The translations under genes were made by a program, and so were the position numbers. Positions 19,665 through 27,800 of a DNA stretch of 58,731 nt are shown here, piece by piece; the first letter of the stretch is position 1; every line of letters starts with the position of its first letter. The DNA comes from Bacillus sp. JCM 19041 (GTDB lineage Bacteria > Bacillota > Bacilli > Bacillales > Bacillaceae_D): NCBI GenBank assembly GCA_001310375.1, contig BAXC01000014.1, forward strand, positions 1 to 58,731, given 5' to 3'. The notes beneath the pieces were generated by a model, which saw only the letters and a program-made list of their open reading frames with translations, made no database searches and had not been told where the DNA came from.

Positions 19665-20511
19665 TTACTTCTTTTTTACTTTTGGCCATAAAGGTCGTTG
19701 AACATATTTAATCATCGTATTGAAGACAAGCCCCCATTGCGGATTTGTTAAGGAACCAATTGATGTTTCATTCGTAACACCTAAGCTTTTTCTTATATGT
19801 TTTAACTGTGGAAGAGTAAATATCCCTTGCAAAGCAAAACCCAAGGGGGCATTAGGCTGCTTTAGGGCATATTGTGCAAGTCCCAGGAAAGCTAAATAAT
19901 ACTTTTTCTGGACAATGGGCTCTATCCTTCTCGTTATTTCGACCATTGCAGAATCAACTTTGGGTGGTGGGGAGAAATTGTTTTTTGAGATGTCTTTGAT
20001 ATAGTGTATATCAAACCACATCCTCCAAGTTAACACATAAGAATCTTTGACTGACTTTGAAGTAAAGCGTTTTGCCGCCCCTTTTTCCATTACAATGACC
20101 CCTTTTTTAAATCCACTTGATGGATTTAAAAGCATCTTCATGATAGGTGTTGTAATGGAGTATGGTATATTCGATACAACAACAAAACTGTCTTTTGGTA
20201 AAAAAATCTTCATAATGTCTTGATGAATTATTTTCGTGTTAAAATTCTGTGCCGTTTTCCTCTTTAGAATTTCGACAAATTTCGAATCGTATTCTACTGA
20301 AAGGAGCTTTCCGGCACTTTCCGCTAATAATGTGGTCAAAGCTCCTTTCCCGGCACCTAATTCTAAAACTGTATCACTGCTATTTATATTTGCTCGGTCA
20401 ATAATTTCATTAAGTAATTTCTTATTATTCATTAAATGCTGTCCAGAAAAATTAGGGAATTTCTCACTGCTTAATTTTCTTTGACTGCATTTACGAGTCT
20501 TTTTTAGCCAT
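19665..20511 (-). CDS. erm: 23S rRNA adenine N6-methyltransferase, ErmD/Erm(34) class
   Basis: The product has the Erm layout: [26 protein letters not shown] motif [21 protein letters not shown], the catalytic [16 protein letters not shown] and [12 protein letters not shown]. It dimethylates A2058 of 23S rRNA, giving macrolide-lincosamide-streptogramin B resistance. Wording is closest to ErmD/ErmK of B. licheniformis and Erm(34) known in B. clausii. The uninterrupted frame begins only at 20432; the missing 26 residues ([19 protein letters not shown]) are joined to ATG 20511 by removing one base from a T6 run (20500-20505). AGGGAAGAG is its ribosome site and is hidden in the leader fold. Confidence 0.93.
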
Positions 20512-20804
20512 ACTATCTCTTCCCTTCGATTAAAAAATCACAGGTAACTGCTTGTGATTCAGAGTAAAGGGAAGAAAACCCATCTTTATTAGAGGAGGTA
20601 TTAAGCATACGTAGCCGTAACCAAATAAACCTACCTTTCGCTAACAAAAGAAGGGAGTTATACATAAATAAAGGAAGACATTACGATCCGCCTTCCTTCA
20701 CATTACATATTTTCTTTAGGGAATGAAGGTTATTTAAAAAGGGGCAGACTAATCCCATTTACTCTGAAAACACAAAAACAGAGCCTTTGAACGTATTAAA
20801 TTTA
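20512..20804 (-). promoter_or_regulatory. erm leader RNA with attenuator hairpins
   Basis: Between the leader peptide and erm several alternative stems can form on the minus strand: CTTTGAAC/GTTCAAAG (20785-20815) overlapping the end of the leader peptide; AAGGAAG/CTTCCTT (20671-20698); AATCACA/TGTGATT followed by T6 (20531-20559), an intrinsic terminator 20 bases before erm; and CTTCCCT (~20568-20574) able to pair with the erm ribosome site AGGGAAG. This fits transcriptional attenuation as described for ermK, with added sequestration of the start. Confidence 0.8.
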
Positions 20805-20849
20805 TTAGTTCAAAGTTGAGATACGAAGTCTGACATACGAATGACCCAT
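20805..20849 (-). CDS. erm leader peptide (macrolide-sensing, ErmDL type)
   Basis: A 14-codon frame, ATG 20849, with GAGGAGGAT just upstream, encodes MGHSYVRLRISTLN. It resembles the ErmDL leader MTHSMRLRFPTLNQ and holds the RLR (+X+) arrest motif. Ribosomes carrying a macrolide stall at such motifs, which rearranges the downstream hairpins and allows erm expression. The peptide follows a strong promoter by about 35 bases. Confidence 0.88.
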   Translation of the reverse strand: MGHSYVRLRISTLN

Positions 20850-20891
20850 TTTAAATAATCCTCCTCATAACAATTTAATGATACATTTTCT

Positions 20892-20920
20892 ATTATAACC
20901 AGCTTACCGTCGGAAGTCAA
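20892..20920 (-). promoter_or_regulatory. Sigma-A promoter of the erm leader
   Basis: TTGACT (20915-20920), exactly 17-base spacer, TATAAT (20892-20897) on the minus strand. Confidence 0.88.
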
Positions 20921-21044
20921 AACATTCTAATTTATTTCGCCGGACGGAGAATATTCAATACATCTTTCGTCTCTTCTTTTTTGATAAAAAGGTATATAAC
21001 AACCAAATGCCAAGCGTAACCTTTCACGCGGTGTGAAAAAAGCA

Positions 21045-21085
21045 TAAAAAGAACCACTGTCTACCTGAAAACAGTGGTCCGAAGA
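21045..21085. terminator. Hairpin with minus-strand T-run
   Basis: AACCACTGT / ACAGTGGT separated by a short loop; on the minus strand a TTTTT run follows. It would end minus-strand transcripts coming from 21.1-21.6 kb, although no clear minus-strand gene is seen there. Confidence 0.6.
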
Positions 21086-21170
21086 AGAAACTTATTATGA
21101 ACTAAGTAAAGTATATAAAACAATATGTTTCCTGTCAACAATAAAGTTTCCTCAATGCAACTTTTGTGAG

Positions 21171-21210
21171 GAGCGTGTAGAAGCTTAATCGCCGTATGCG
21201 TTTTTTTATT
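21171..21210. repeat. 40-bp direct repeat, copy 1
   Basis: GAGCGTGTAGAAGCTTAATC and the following 20 bases match the copy at 21500-21539 at 35 of 40 positions. The sequence after it reads KLNRRMRF then hydrophobic residues in one frame but without a start codon. Confidence 0.6.
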
Positions 21211-21393
21211 GTTTCCGTTTTATGGAATAGGGTATTGATTAATACCGGTGATCCTAAAAAAACTAAGATTATAATCATTTGGCTGGGCGTAAGTTATGCG
21301 GCTAAGTTATTGTTTTGCCTGTAATATCGAGGAGGGTATTTCATTTTAATAATTTTCTGTGATTATAGCGATCGTTGCGACGGTGTATTACTA

Positions 21394-21498
21394 ATGATGG
21401 ATAGTTGGACGTGGATCTTCCCTGCGGTAGTTCTTGTGAGTTTGACCGTAACAAAGTTCGTTAGCAAGTATGTAAATGTAGATGAATACAGCGAGTAA
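21394..21498 (+). CDS. Possible 34-residue membrane peptide
   Basis: MMDSWTWIFPAVVLVSLTVT followed by KFVSKYVNVDEYSE: one hydrophobic helix and a charged tail. No good ribosome site is seen directly upstream. A short hydrophobic frame from GTG 21360 (VIIAIVATVYY) would fuse to it if one base were missing at 21390-21394, giving a ~46-residue protein. It ends one base before copy 2 of the 40-bp repeat. Not recognised as a known family, and weakly supported. Confidence 0.3.
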   Translation: MMDSWTWIFPAVVLVSLTVTKFVSKYVNVDEYSE

Positions 21499-21499
21499 A

Positions 21500-21539
21500 G
21501 AGCGTGTATGAGCTTAATCAACGTATGCGTTTTTGTATT
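21500..21539. repeat. 40-bp direct repeat, copy 2
   Basis: Second copy of the element at 21171-21210, same orientation, ~330 bases apart. Read in the matching frame it gives YELNQRMRF, so the repeat may derive from a duplicated coding sequence. Confidence 0.6.
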
Positions 21540-21652
21540 ACAGGTTTTCCGGATGAATTGGTTCGGTGCGGCAAGTAAATCATCTAGAACTGGTTGACCG
21601 TGTCTCATTTATATTTTACGTTTAACTGGGAAAATCAGTTATGGGGTGAATA

Positions 21653-21859
21653 ATGAAGTATTTAAAGTATTTTTTAGTTGCTTTGGGAATTTCGATTGTT
21701 TTATCTATTGCACTCCCGATCGTGTTAGGGAATATTATTTTAACGTTCATATTTTATGCTCCTGTTGTATTCTTCATCACATTCATCGTTCTTGTAGTAA
21801 ATGAAATACGTTTGTACGGTAGAAAACGGAGGAATAGAGCAAACCACCAAAGTGACTAG
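21653..21859 (+). CDS. Small two-helix membrane protein
   Basis: 68 residues, ATG preceded by TATGGGGTGAATA. Two hydrophobic helices (about residues 5-25 and 28-52) are followed by a basic tail YGRKRRNRANHQSD, so the C terminus should be cytoplasmic. No family recognised. It stands alone in the accessory island and is followed by a 10-bp palindrome. It might be an element-borne small protein. Confidence 0.55.
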   Translation: MKYLKYFLVALGISIVLSIALPIVLGNIILTFIFYAPVVFFITFIVLVVNEIRLYGRKRRNRANHQSD

Positions 21860-21870
21860 GAACTTGCGAA

Positions 21871-21908
21871 CGGCATACACGCCGTCGTTAAAAGCAGAGT
21901 GTATGCCG
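21871..21908. repeat. Palindrome CGGCATACAC...GTGTATGCCG
   Basis: A perfect 10-bp inverted repeat with an 18-base loop and no T-run. Its ends (CGGCATAC/GTATGCCG) match the ends of the larger palindromic element at 34033-34131, so it may be a small relative of that repeat. Confidence 0.6.
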
Positions 21909-21964
21909 GAATCGAGGATTAGGCGGAAAAGCATAAGCTATTTACTTTTTAGTATTTAAGCTTA

Positions 21965-22138
21965 TCACTTCTTATCTTGTACAACTTTCCATTGATCGTT
22001 TATTTCAGCTTGCAGTTGGTTTAATTTTGTGGCGATCAAATTAGCTTTCTCTAAATCTTGAAAGAGCATTTCCCTTTGAGTATGTGGATCTTGATACACA
22101 TTTGTTTCGTTTTCGCATTCACGAATAACTCTATACAT
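21965..22138 (-). CDS. 57-residue hydrophilic protein
   Basis: ATG 22138 has AAGGAG ten bases upstream. The product starts MYRVIRECENETNVYQDPHT and continues as a charged, helical, probably coiled-coil segment (DLEKANLIATKLNQLQAEIN). It contains one cysteine. No family is recognised. Codon use and the ribosome site make it a plausible small gene; it belongs to the set of small genes in the island. Confidence 0.55.
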   Translation of the reverse strand: MYRVIRECENETNVYQDPHTQREMLFQDLEKANLIATKLNQLQAEINDQWKVVQDKK

Positions 22139-22510
22139 TGGGTAGTACTCCTTTTTAAATTGATAATCGCATAAGTTGACTGAAGTGACAATACTTGTTG
22201 TTAAAAACAGGAATTAGTTACCATTAATTAAACCCACTTTGATCATCAATTCAGACCTTTGGCTTATCGGAGAAAGGGATTTGATGGGTGAGTATAAAGA
22301 AATGTAAAAAATGGGCGGCTAGTAAGAGGGAAGAATCTGTCTGTAGCTTAGTAAAATTGGTATAAACATTTACTATTTTAAAAGGTTCGTGTATAAAATA
22401 TGAATAAAAATGAGAAAAATGCTAAAATATGCATTATTTATAGAATGAACTTGTAAATAATCAAAGAAATACATAAACTAAGAAGAAAGAGCTAGTCTTT
22501 AGGAGGAACC
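22139..22510. other. Gene-free AT-rich stretch
   Basis: No open frame with a ribosome site on either strand. The stretch is very AT-rich with scattered TATAAT-like hexamers and may hold the promoters of the two flanking small genes. Confidence 0.4.
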
Positions 22511-22678
22511 ATGAGCCCCCATAACGAACTTGTGCGGCAGCTAAAGCAAGAGTTTGAACAGAAGCTAGTAAGAAAGTTGTATCCTGCTGAAATTCTTTTG
22601 TTAGTTTCTATTGCCAGTAAAGCGTATGTTCCTTCGGAGAATCTCTTGTTTCAAGATAAGAATAAAGTCGGCTTGTAG
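22511..22678 (+). CDS. Small 55-residue protein, overlaps sda-like gene
   Basis: ATG 22511 follows a strong TAGGAGGAACC. The product begins MSPHNELVRQLKQEFEQKLV and is helical and charged for the first 40 residues. Its last 26 codons lie antisense to the sda-like gene, so the two genes end inside each other. The ribosome site argues for translation, the overlap argues for a truncated or spurious C terminus. No family recognised. Confidence 0.4.
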   Translation: MSPHNELVRQLKQEFEQKLVRKLYPAEILLLVSIASKAYVPSENLLFQDKNKVGL

Positions 22679-22744
22679 CTTTAATCTAATGGCGTCGTAG
22701 TAGGCCTCTAGAATTAATTCATCTGAGAGTTGTTCAAGAGACAT
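22601..22744 (-). CDS. sda: Sda-like sporulation kinase inhibitor
   Basis: 47 residues from ATG 22744 with GGAGGTTAATC upstream; a longer frame to 22834 lacks a ribosome site. LSDELILEAYYDAIRLKLQ and FILILKQEILRRNI match the helical hairpin of Sda (B. subtilis LSDELLIESYFKATEMNL...). Sda binds the dimerisation domain of sporulation histidine kinases and blocks autophosphorylation when DNA replication is disturbed. Here it is far from its usual chromosomal context and may be an extra copy carried by the island. Confidence 0.8.
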   Translation of the reverse strand: MSLEQLSDELILEAYYDAIRLKLQADFILILKQEILRRNIRFTGNRN

Positions 22745-22873
22745 GATTAACCTCCATCTATTATCAAATTTATAATACACAAATTTCATCTTACAAATAG
22801 AGGTTGGGAAAATCAAATGTAACGAATCGACCAAATGAAAAAGAGTACAGAAGATGTGTTTTAAATGCTACTT

Positions 22874-22898
22874 AGTCGCCATGAGTGGCTTTTTTTTT
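22874..22898 (+). terminator. Short hairpin with T9
   Basis: GCCA/TGGC stem with loop TGAG and nine T. Weak stem but strong T-run; no plus-strand gene ends nearby except the small protein at 22511. Confidence 0.4.
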
Positions 22899-22914
22899 CG
22901 GGATTTTCAAATAA

Positions 22915-22941
22915 AATAAAAAAGCTTACCTTGAAGTAAGC
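22915..22941 (-). terminator. Terminator of the coiled-coil small gene
   Basis: GCTTAC / GTAAGC with loop, followed on the minus strand by T6, right after the stop at 22946. Confidence 0.75.
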
Positions 22942-22945
22942 AGGA

Positions 22946-23104
22946 TTAATTATCATTCGTATAGTTGGAGACAACGGTTTGCAACAACTCAATTTGTTCG
23001 TCGAGAAATCGTTTTTGATCAATTTGTATACTCAAAATGTTTCTTTCTGTTTTTAGTCGTTTGAGCTCTCGTTTGAACAAATATAACTCTTCCAGAGTTA
23101 ACAT
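22946..23104 (-). CDS. 52-residue coiled-coil small protein
   Basis: ATG 23104, weak ribosome site CGAGGG. MLTLEELYLFKRELKRLKTE continues with heptad-like spacing of I/L/V (ILSIQIDQKRFLDEQIELLQTVV), so it should form an amphipathic helix or coiled coil. It resembles the size class of Spo0E-like phosphatases but lacks their SQELD motif. It has its own terminator. Function unknown. Confidence 0.55.
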   Translation of the reverse strand: MLTLEELYLFKRELKRLKTERNILSIQIDQKRFLDEQIELLQTVVSNYTNDN

Positions 23105-23320
23105 AAATAAGCCCTCGTTTCTATTTGTTCAATGAGGATGTTCCCGGAAATGAAGCAGTCTAAACATAAAAAAGTGAAGGTTTTCATTCTATATGCGGGC
23201 AATCTTGTTAAACTCGTTAAGGCATGTCAAAAGGGATTAGGGTTGTGTGTCTTTGTGTATGAATTCTTGGTATACGAATGAATTATTACGAATAGAAATA
23301 GTAGTGGTACGTCAAATGAC

Positions 23321-23349
23321 TTGACACAATCTTCGTGCTTTTATAAGCT
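23321..23349 (+). promoter_or_regulatory. Promoter of the sugar catabolic operon
   Basis: TTGACA at 23321-23326 and a TATAAG/ATAAGC -10 around 23342-23349, ~135 bases before the aldolase start. The rest of 23105-23482 has no gene. Confidence 0.5.
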
Positions 23350-23482
23350 AAATTAACAACATGATGATCAACGAGATTAGTTGGCTCGTCTTTATACGAT
23401 AAACGTCTATCACACAAATAAATCCTTGCAGCGGTTTATCTGTGTTTTTTTGTTTCTTGTTAATCAAGACAGGAGTGATTTT

Positions 23483-24279
23483 ATGACGAAGACTAGACGA
23501 ATGACGCGGATCTTTGCAAGTGATGGGAAGTCCATTACGCTTGCGCTTGATGGCTATCATTTCTCTTCAAAAACAGATGGAATCGATAAGGCAATTACGT
23601 TGATGCCAGCACTAATTAAAAGCGGACTAGATGCAGTACTTGTTACATATGGAATGGCAAAAGCGCATGCTGATGCTTTCGGGCATGTAGGGATGCTTAT
23701 TCGTGCGGATGCTTCAACAGGAATTTTTGACCCGACTGTACCGCGGACAATGGCGTCTATAACCGTAGAAGATGCCGTTCGGCTTGGGGCGGACGGGGTC
23801 ATTTCAATGACATTCCCCGGTTCAGAAAATGAAGCAGAGTCCCACAGAATCGCTTCTGCTTTAGCGAGAGAGGCAGATAAGTGGAATATGCCTTTATGTG
23901 CGAGACGTTGCCATTTGGCTATGCTGTTACAAATGAAGCGTCAAATGACGCAAGGCTCATAGCCTCAGCTGCCCGAATCGGAACTGAGTTTGGCGCAGAT
24001 ATCATAAAAACACGTTTTTCAGGTAGGGCGGAAGATATAGAAATTGTGAATGCGGCGAATTGTCCGGTCTTGGCGTTAGGTGGTCCGAAAACAGAAAGGG
24101 TCGAGGATTATTTCTTATTTGTGAAACACTGTATCGATATGGGCGCAAAAGGAATTGCTGCCGGGAGAAATATCATCCAAAGTGAGAACCCGGTTGGAGT
24201 AGTTGCTGCTTTAAACGTTTTAATTCACCAAGGGGGGACAGTGGAAGAAGCTTATCAGGCTTACCGTATATCCTTTTAA
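23483..24279 (+). CDS. DeoC/LsrF-type (DhnA family) class I aldolase (frameshifted)
   Basis: ATG 23483 follows CAGGAGTG. Two frames join at TTATG (23891-23895) when one A is added: NMPLMCETLPFGYAV. The ~266-residue product has the TIM-barrel features of the LsrF/FbaB family: ALDGYHF at strand 1, RADASTGIF, GADGVISMTFPG and ADIIKTRFSG, whose Lys is the expected Schiff-base residue, then CPVLALGGPK and AAGRNI. It should cleave a phosphorylated ketose to a C2/C3 fragment plus DHAP-like product. First gene of the operon with the kinase, SDR and dehydrogenase. Confidence 0.85.
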
Positions 24280-24281
24280 TT

Positions 24282-24295
24282 TGTAAGCGTTTCAA
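24282..24295. promoter_or_regulatory. Candidate cre (CcpA) site
   Basis: TGTAAGCGTTTCAA matches TGNAANCGNTNNCA except at position 13. Located between aldolase and kinase genes, where bound CcpA would act as a roadblock. Confidence 0.5.
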
Positions 24296-24330
24296 TAAGA
24301 TTGACCTCATTTAAAAGGAGGGAATCGCTT

Positions 24331-25847
24331 GTGGAAAACTATGTTCTTGGAATTGATAATGGCGGGACGATTACGAAGGCGGCTCTTTATACATTAAATG
24401 GGAAAGAGGTTGGAAGCTCGTCAAGGAAAACGAAGATGATTATGCCACAGCCGTATCATACAGAGCGAGACATAAATGAATTATGGGACGCGAATGTAGA
24501 GGTAATCCGTAGCGTGCTGCAAACCACGCAAATTAAAGCAGATCAAATTATTGGTTTGTCAATTACGGGGCATGGTAACGGTGTTTATTTAACAAATAAG
24601 CAAGGAGAACCAGTTTATAACGGCATCATCTCCACAGATAATCGCGCGAAAGCTTATGTTGACGAGTGGTATCAAGACCCCCGGTTTGAGAGAGAGATCT
24701 TACCAAAAACAATGCAATCCGTTTGGGCGGGGCAGCCAGTTGCTTTGCTGGCATGGCTCAAAGAACATAAACCAGAAGTCATTAAGGAAACGGATTATCT
24801 TTTTATGGTCAAAGATTTTGTGCGCTTTAAACTGACAGGTAAAGCGTTTGTTGAAGTAACGGATTTATCGGGCACGAATTTATTGAATGTACGAGATCGT
24901 TGCTACGACAAGGAATTGCTTCGTTTTTTTGGTTTAGAAGAAATGATGTCGAAATTACCCCCTTTAAAGGAGTCAACGGATCGATGTGGATACGTAACAA
25001 AGGAGGCCGCAGAAGCAACAGGGTTACGTGAAGGAACGCCGATTGCGGGCGGGATCTTTGATATTGCGGCATCCGCCATTGCCTCTGGACTTGTTGAGGA
25101 AGACAAACTTTGTATTGTTGCGGGTACATGGAGCATCAATGAATACATTTCAAAGAAGCCCGTGATTGATAAAGAGCTGTTTATGACGTCTATTTATTGT
25201 TTACCAGATTACTGGTTAACAACAGAAGCAAGTCCAACATCTGCTAGTAATCTGGAATGGTTTATTGATCACTTTATGGATGACGAAAAAGACATGCCCT
25301 TGAGTACAACAAATCTGTATACGGCATCTGTAATCGTTTGGTGGCATCCACAACTCCTGATGAAAGCAATCTGTTGTTTTTCCCTTTTTTATTTGGAACA
25401 AATACGGTGCCAGATGCCAATGCATGCTTTATCGGAATGAATAGTTGGCATAAAAAAGAACACTTTTTGCGTGCAGTTTATGAAGGTATTGTGTTTGGAC
25501 ATATGTACCACATTGAACGATTACTGAAGTTTAGAGAGAAACCAAACGTGGCAAGAATTGCTGGTGGTGTAACAAAGTCAGATGTGTGGTTGCAAATGTT
25601 TGCTGATTGTTTGCAATTGCCACTCGAAGTGGTTGAAGTAAAAGAGCATGGCACTCTTGGTACGGCAATGTGTGCGGCTGTAATGGAAGGTTACTACGAA
25701 TCAATTAAAGCAGCTGCGGAAGCGATGGTTCGAGTTGATCGGACGATTACACCAAATCGAGAGCAGGCTCACGTTTATGCTAAAAAGTATACCCATTATA
25801 AAGAAACACTAAAAAAGATGGAACTGATTTGGAAGGCAGGCGTATAG
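24331..25847 (+). CDS. FGGY-family carbohydrate kinase (frameshifted)
   Basis: GTG 24331 follows AAGGAGGG. N terminus YVLGIDNGGTITKAALY is the phosphate-1 motif of FGGY kinases, then GLSITGHGNGVYL, and near the C terminus RIAGGVTKSDVWLQMFADCL and EHGTLGTAMCAA. The frame breaks near 25300; adding a C to CCC at 25297-25299 gives DMPLEYNKSVYGICNRLV across the gap and a full ~506 residues. It resembles L-xylulose/xylulose and LsrK-like kinases. It presumably phosphorylates the ketose that the aldolase then cleaves. Confidence 0.87.
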
Positions 25848-25850
25848 ACG

Positions 25851-26609
25851 ATGGATTTAGGGATTAAGGGGAAAACTGCGATTGTAACCGGCGGTTCGAG
25901 AGGAGTGGGAAGGGCAATTGCGCATACATTAGCCGAAGCAGGGGTAGATATTGCGCTTACTTATCAAGGGAACAAGGATCAAGCAGAGACTGTCGTGGAA
26001 GGGATACGCCATCTTGGGAGGGAAGCGAGCGCGTTTCAAGTTGATTTGGCTAATACAGACGAAGCCAATCAACTTGTTGATCGTGTTGTCCAACAGTTTG
26101 ACACGGTGGATATTCTAGTCAATAACGCTGGCGTTTGGCCAACGAGTTACGTAAAGGAAATGAGTTTGGCAGAGTGGGATGCTACTTTGAATGTGAATTT
26201 GACGAGTGTCTTTTTAACTTCTCAAAACTTCGTTAACCATTGCCTTGAACGAGAGAAGAGGGGGAAAATAGTAAACATCACTTCTCAAGCTGCTTTCCAT
26301 GGTTCAACAACAGGTCATGCTCATTATGCAGCAAGTAAATCGGGTCTCGTAGGCTTTGCGATTTCGCTTGCGCGGGAGCATGCGAAGGATGGTATTAATG
26401 TAAACAATCTCGCATTGGGGATTGTGCAAACCGATATGATCAAAGAAGCTTTAGAAAAGAATCAGGCGTACTATGTTGATCGCATTCCGCTTGGGCGCGT
26501 TGCCGAGCCAAAAGAAATCGCTGAGATAGCAAGTTTCCTTGTATCAGAAAAGGCAAATTACATAACTGGTGCAACATTGGATGTGACTGGTGGAATGCTA
26601 ATGCGCTAA
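25851..26609 (+). CDS. SDR oxidoreductase (FabG-like)
   Basis: 252 residues, intact, starting 3 bases after the kinase. Classical SDR: cofactor motif TGGSRGVGRAIA (residues 12-23), NNAGVWP (~88), catalytic Ser in NITSQAA and the YAASK pair (Tyr/Lys ~158-162), and the C-terminal ITGATLDVTGGML. It should interconvert a sugar or polyol hydroxyl and a keto group with NAD(P). Position inside the aldolase-kinase operon argues for a sugar substrate, not fatty acid synthesis. Confidence 0.9.
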   Translation: MDLGIKGKTAIVTGGSRGVGRAIAHTLAEAGVDIALTYQGNKDQAETVVEGIRHLGREASAFQVDLANTDEANQLVDRVVQQFDTVDILVNNAGVWPTSYVKEMSLAEWDATLNVNLTSVFLTSQNFVNHCLEREKRGKIVNITSQAAFHGSTTGHAHYAASKSGLVGFAISLAREHAKDGINVNNLALGIVQTDMIKEALEKNQAYYVDRIPLGRVAEPKEIAEIASFLVSEKANYITGATLDVTGGMLMR

Positions 26610-26634
26610 AAAACGAGAGGAGTAATGATTTGAT

Positions 26635-27630
26635 ATGAAATGTTTGGCAATTGCCGATTTATTTATCACTAAAGAGATGATGGAACAAGGTCTCTTGAAA
26701 TTGGTGGACGCAGGAATTGATGTGACTGTGAAAGAATGGACTCATAGTAGTTTAGAGGATTTGCAAAAAGATAATCTTGCGATTGAGCAAGGAGGCAGCG
26801 AGGTTGTGGTCTTGCCACACACGCTATTTGAGGATATCGATCAATATGAAATAATCATTACGCAATTCGCTCCCATTCAAGAAAAAATCATTGAATTAGC
26901 GACAAATCTAAAATTAATCGGTGTACTCCGAGGCGGAATAGAGAATATTAATCGAGCAAAAGCAGAAGAAAAAGGAATTACAGTACTGAACACGCCAGGG
27001 CGAAATGCGCGTAGTGTGGCTGAGTTTACAGTTGGAATGATACTTGCTGAAATACGCAACATTGCTCGTTCCCATGCTGCACTAAAAGAAGGGAAATGGC
27101 GTAAAGACTTTTCGAACACGGCATTGATTCCAGAATTAGAAGATCGAACCGTTGGACTCATCGGTTTTGGCCATATAGGACAATTAGTAGGGAAGTTCTT
27201 AAGCGGATTCGATGCGCGGATTCTATTTTATGATCCCTATTTTAAAGGCGAGACGCATTTTAAACAGGTTGAATTAAATGAGTTATTGCAGCAGTCCGAT
27301 ATTGTCTCATTGCATGGTCGTCTAACAGAGGAGACCACCAATATGATCGGCTATGCGCAACTTAAGTTGATGAAGGAAACATCGATCCTCGTGAATACTG
27401 CTAGGTCCGGTTTAATAAAAGAAGAAGATTTTATTTTAGCTATGCAAAACAAACTCATCGCTGGAGCGGCGATTGACACGTTTGATCATGAACCTTTAGG
27501 GAAAGATAGTCCTTTTTTAACACTTGATAATGTAACGATCACAGCTCATATGGCAGGAAGTACAACTGATGCATTTCGAAACACGCCAAAGAAATTAGCA
27601 GAACGGGTACTTAAGTGGATAGAAACGTAA
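26635..27630 (+). CDS. D-isomer-specific 2-hydroxyacid dehydrogenase
   Basis: 331 residues, intact. The NAD-binding domain has VGLIGFGHIGQLVGKFLSGFDARILFYDP and the catalytic residues are in VNTARSGLI (Arg), AAIDTFDHEPL (Glu) and TAHMAGST (His), as in phosphoglycerate/phosphonate-type dehydrogenases. RBS ACGAGAGGAG. As last gene of the operon it probably oxidises or reduces a sugar-derived 2-hydroxy acid. A short GC hairpin follows the stop. Confidence 0.9.
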   Translation: MKCLAIADLFITKEMMEQGLLKLVDAGIDVTVKEWTHSSLEDLQKDNLAIEQGGSEVVVLPHTLFEDIDQYEIIITQFAPIQEKIIELATNLKLIGVLRGGIENINRAKAEEKGITVLNTPGRNARSVAEFTVGMILAEIRNIARSHAALKEGKWRKDFSNTALIPELEDRTVGLIGFGHIGQLVGKFLSGFDARILFYDPYFKGETHFKQVELNELLQQSDIVSLHGRLTEETTNMIGYAQLKLMKETSILVNTARSGLIKEEDFILAMQNKLIAGAAIDTFDHEPLGKDSPFLTLDNVTITAHMAGSTTDAFRNTPKKLAERVLKWIET

Positions 27631-27651
27631 GCATTTAAACAATTTGAAAAG

Positions 27652-27680
27652 AAAAGCCTGCAACTTGAGCAGGCGTTTAT
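27652..27680 (+). terminator. Terminator of the sugar operon
   Basis: GCCTGC / GCAGGC stem preceded by AAAA and followed by GTTTAT. The remaining bases to 27800 hold no gene. Confidence 0.6.
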
Positions 27681-27800
27681 CCATTATGAATTTAAATCTT
27701 TTAGACCTGGGCTATGCTCATTTGGAATAAGTGCACGATAAATCATTTATTATGTAAAAAAGTCTATGTACTGTCCATAGACTCAATTGTTCATAACCCG

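Noticed and set aside
21363-21608. 81-residue minus-strand frame
   Set aside because: No ribosome site, low-complexity Thr/Leu composition, and opposite to a more plausible membrane peptide.
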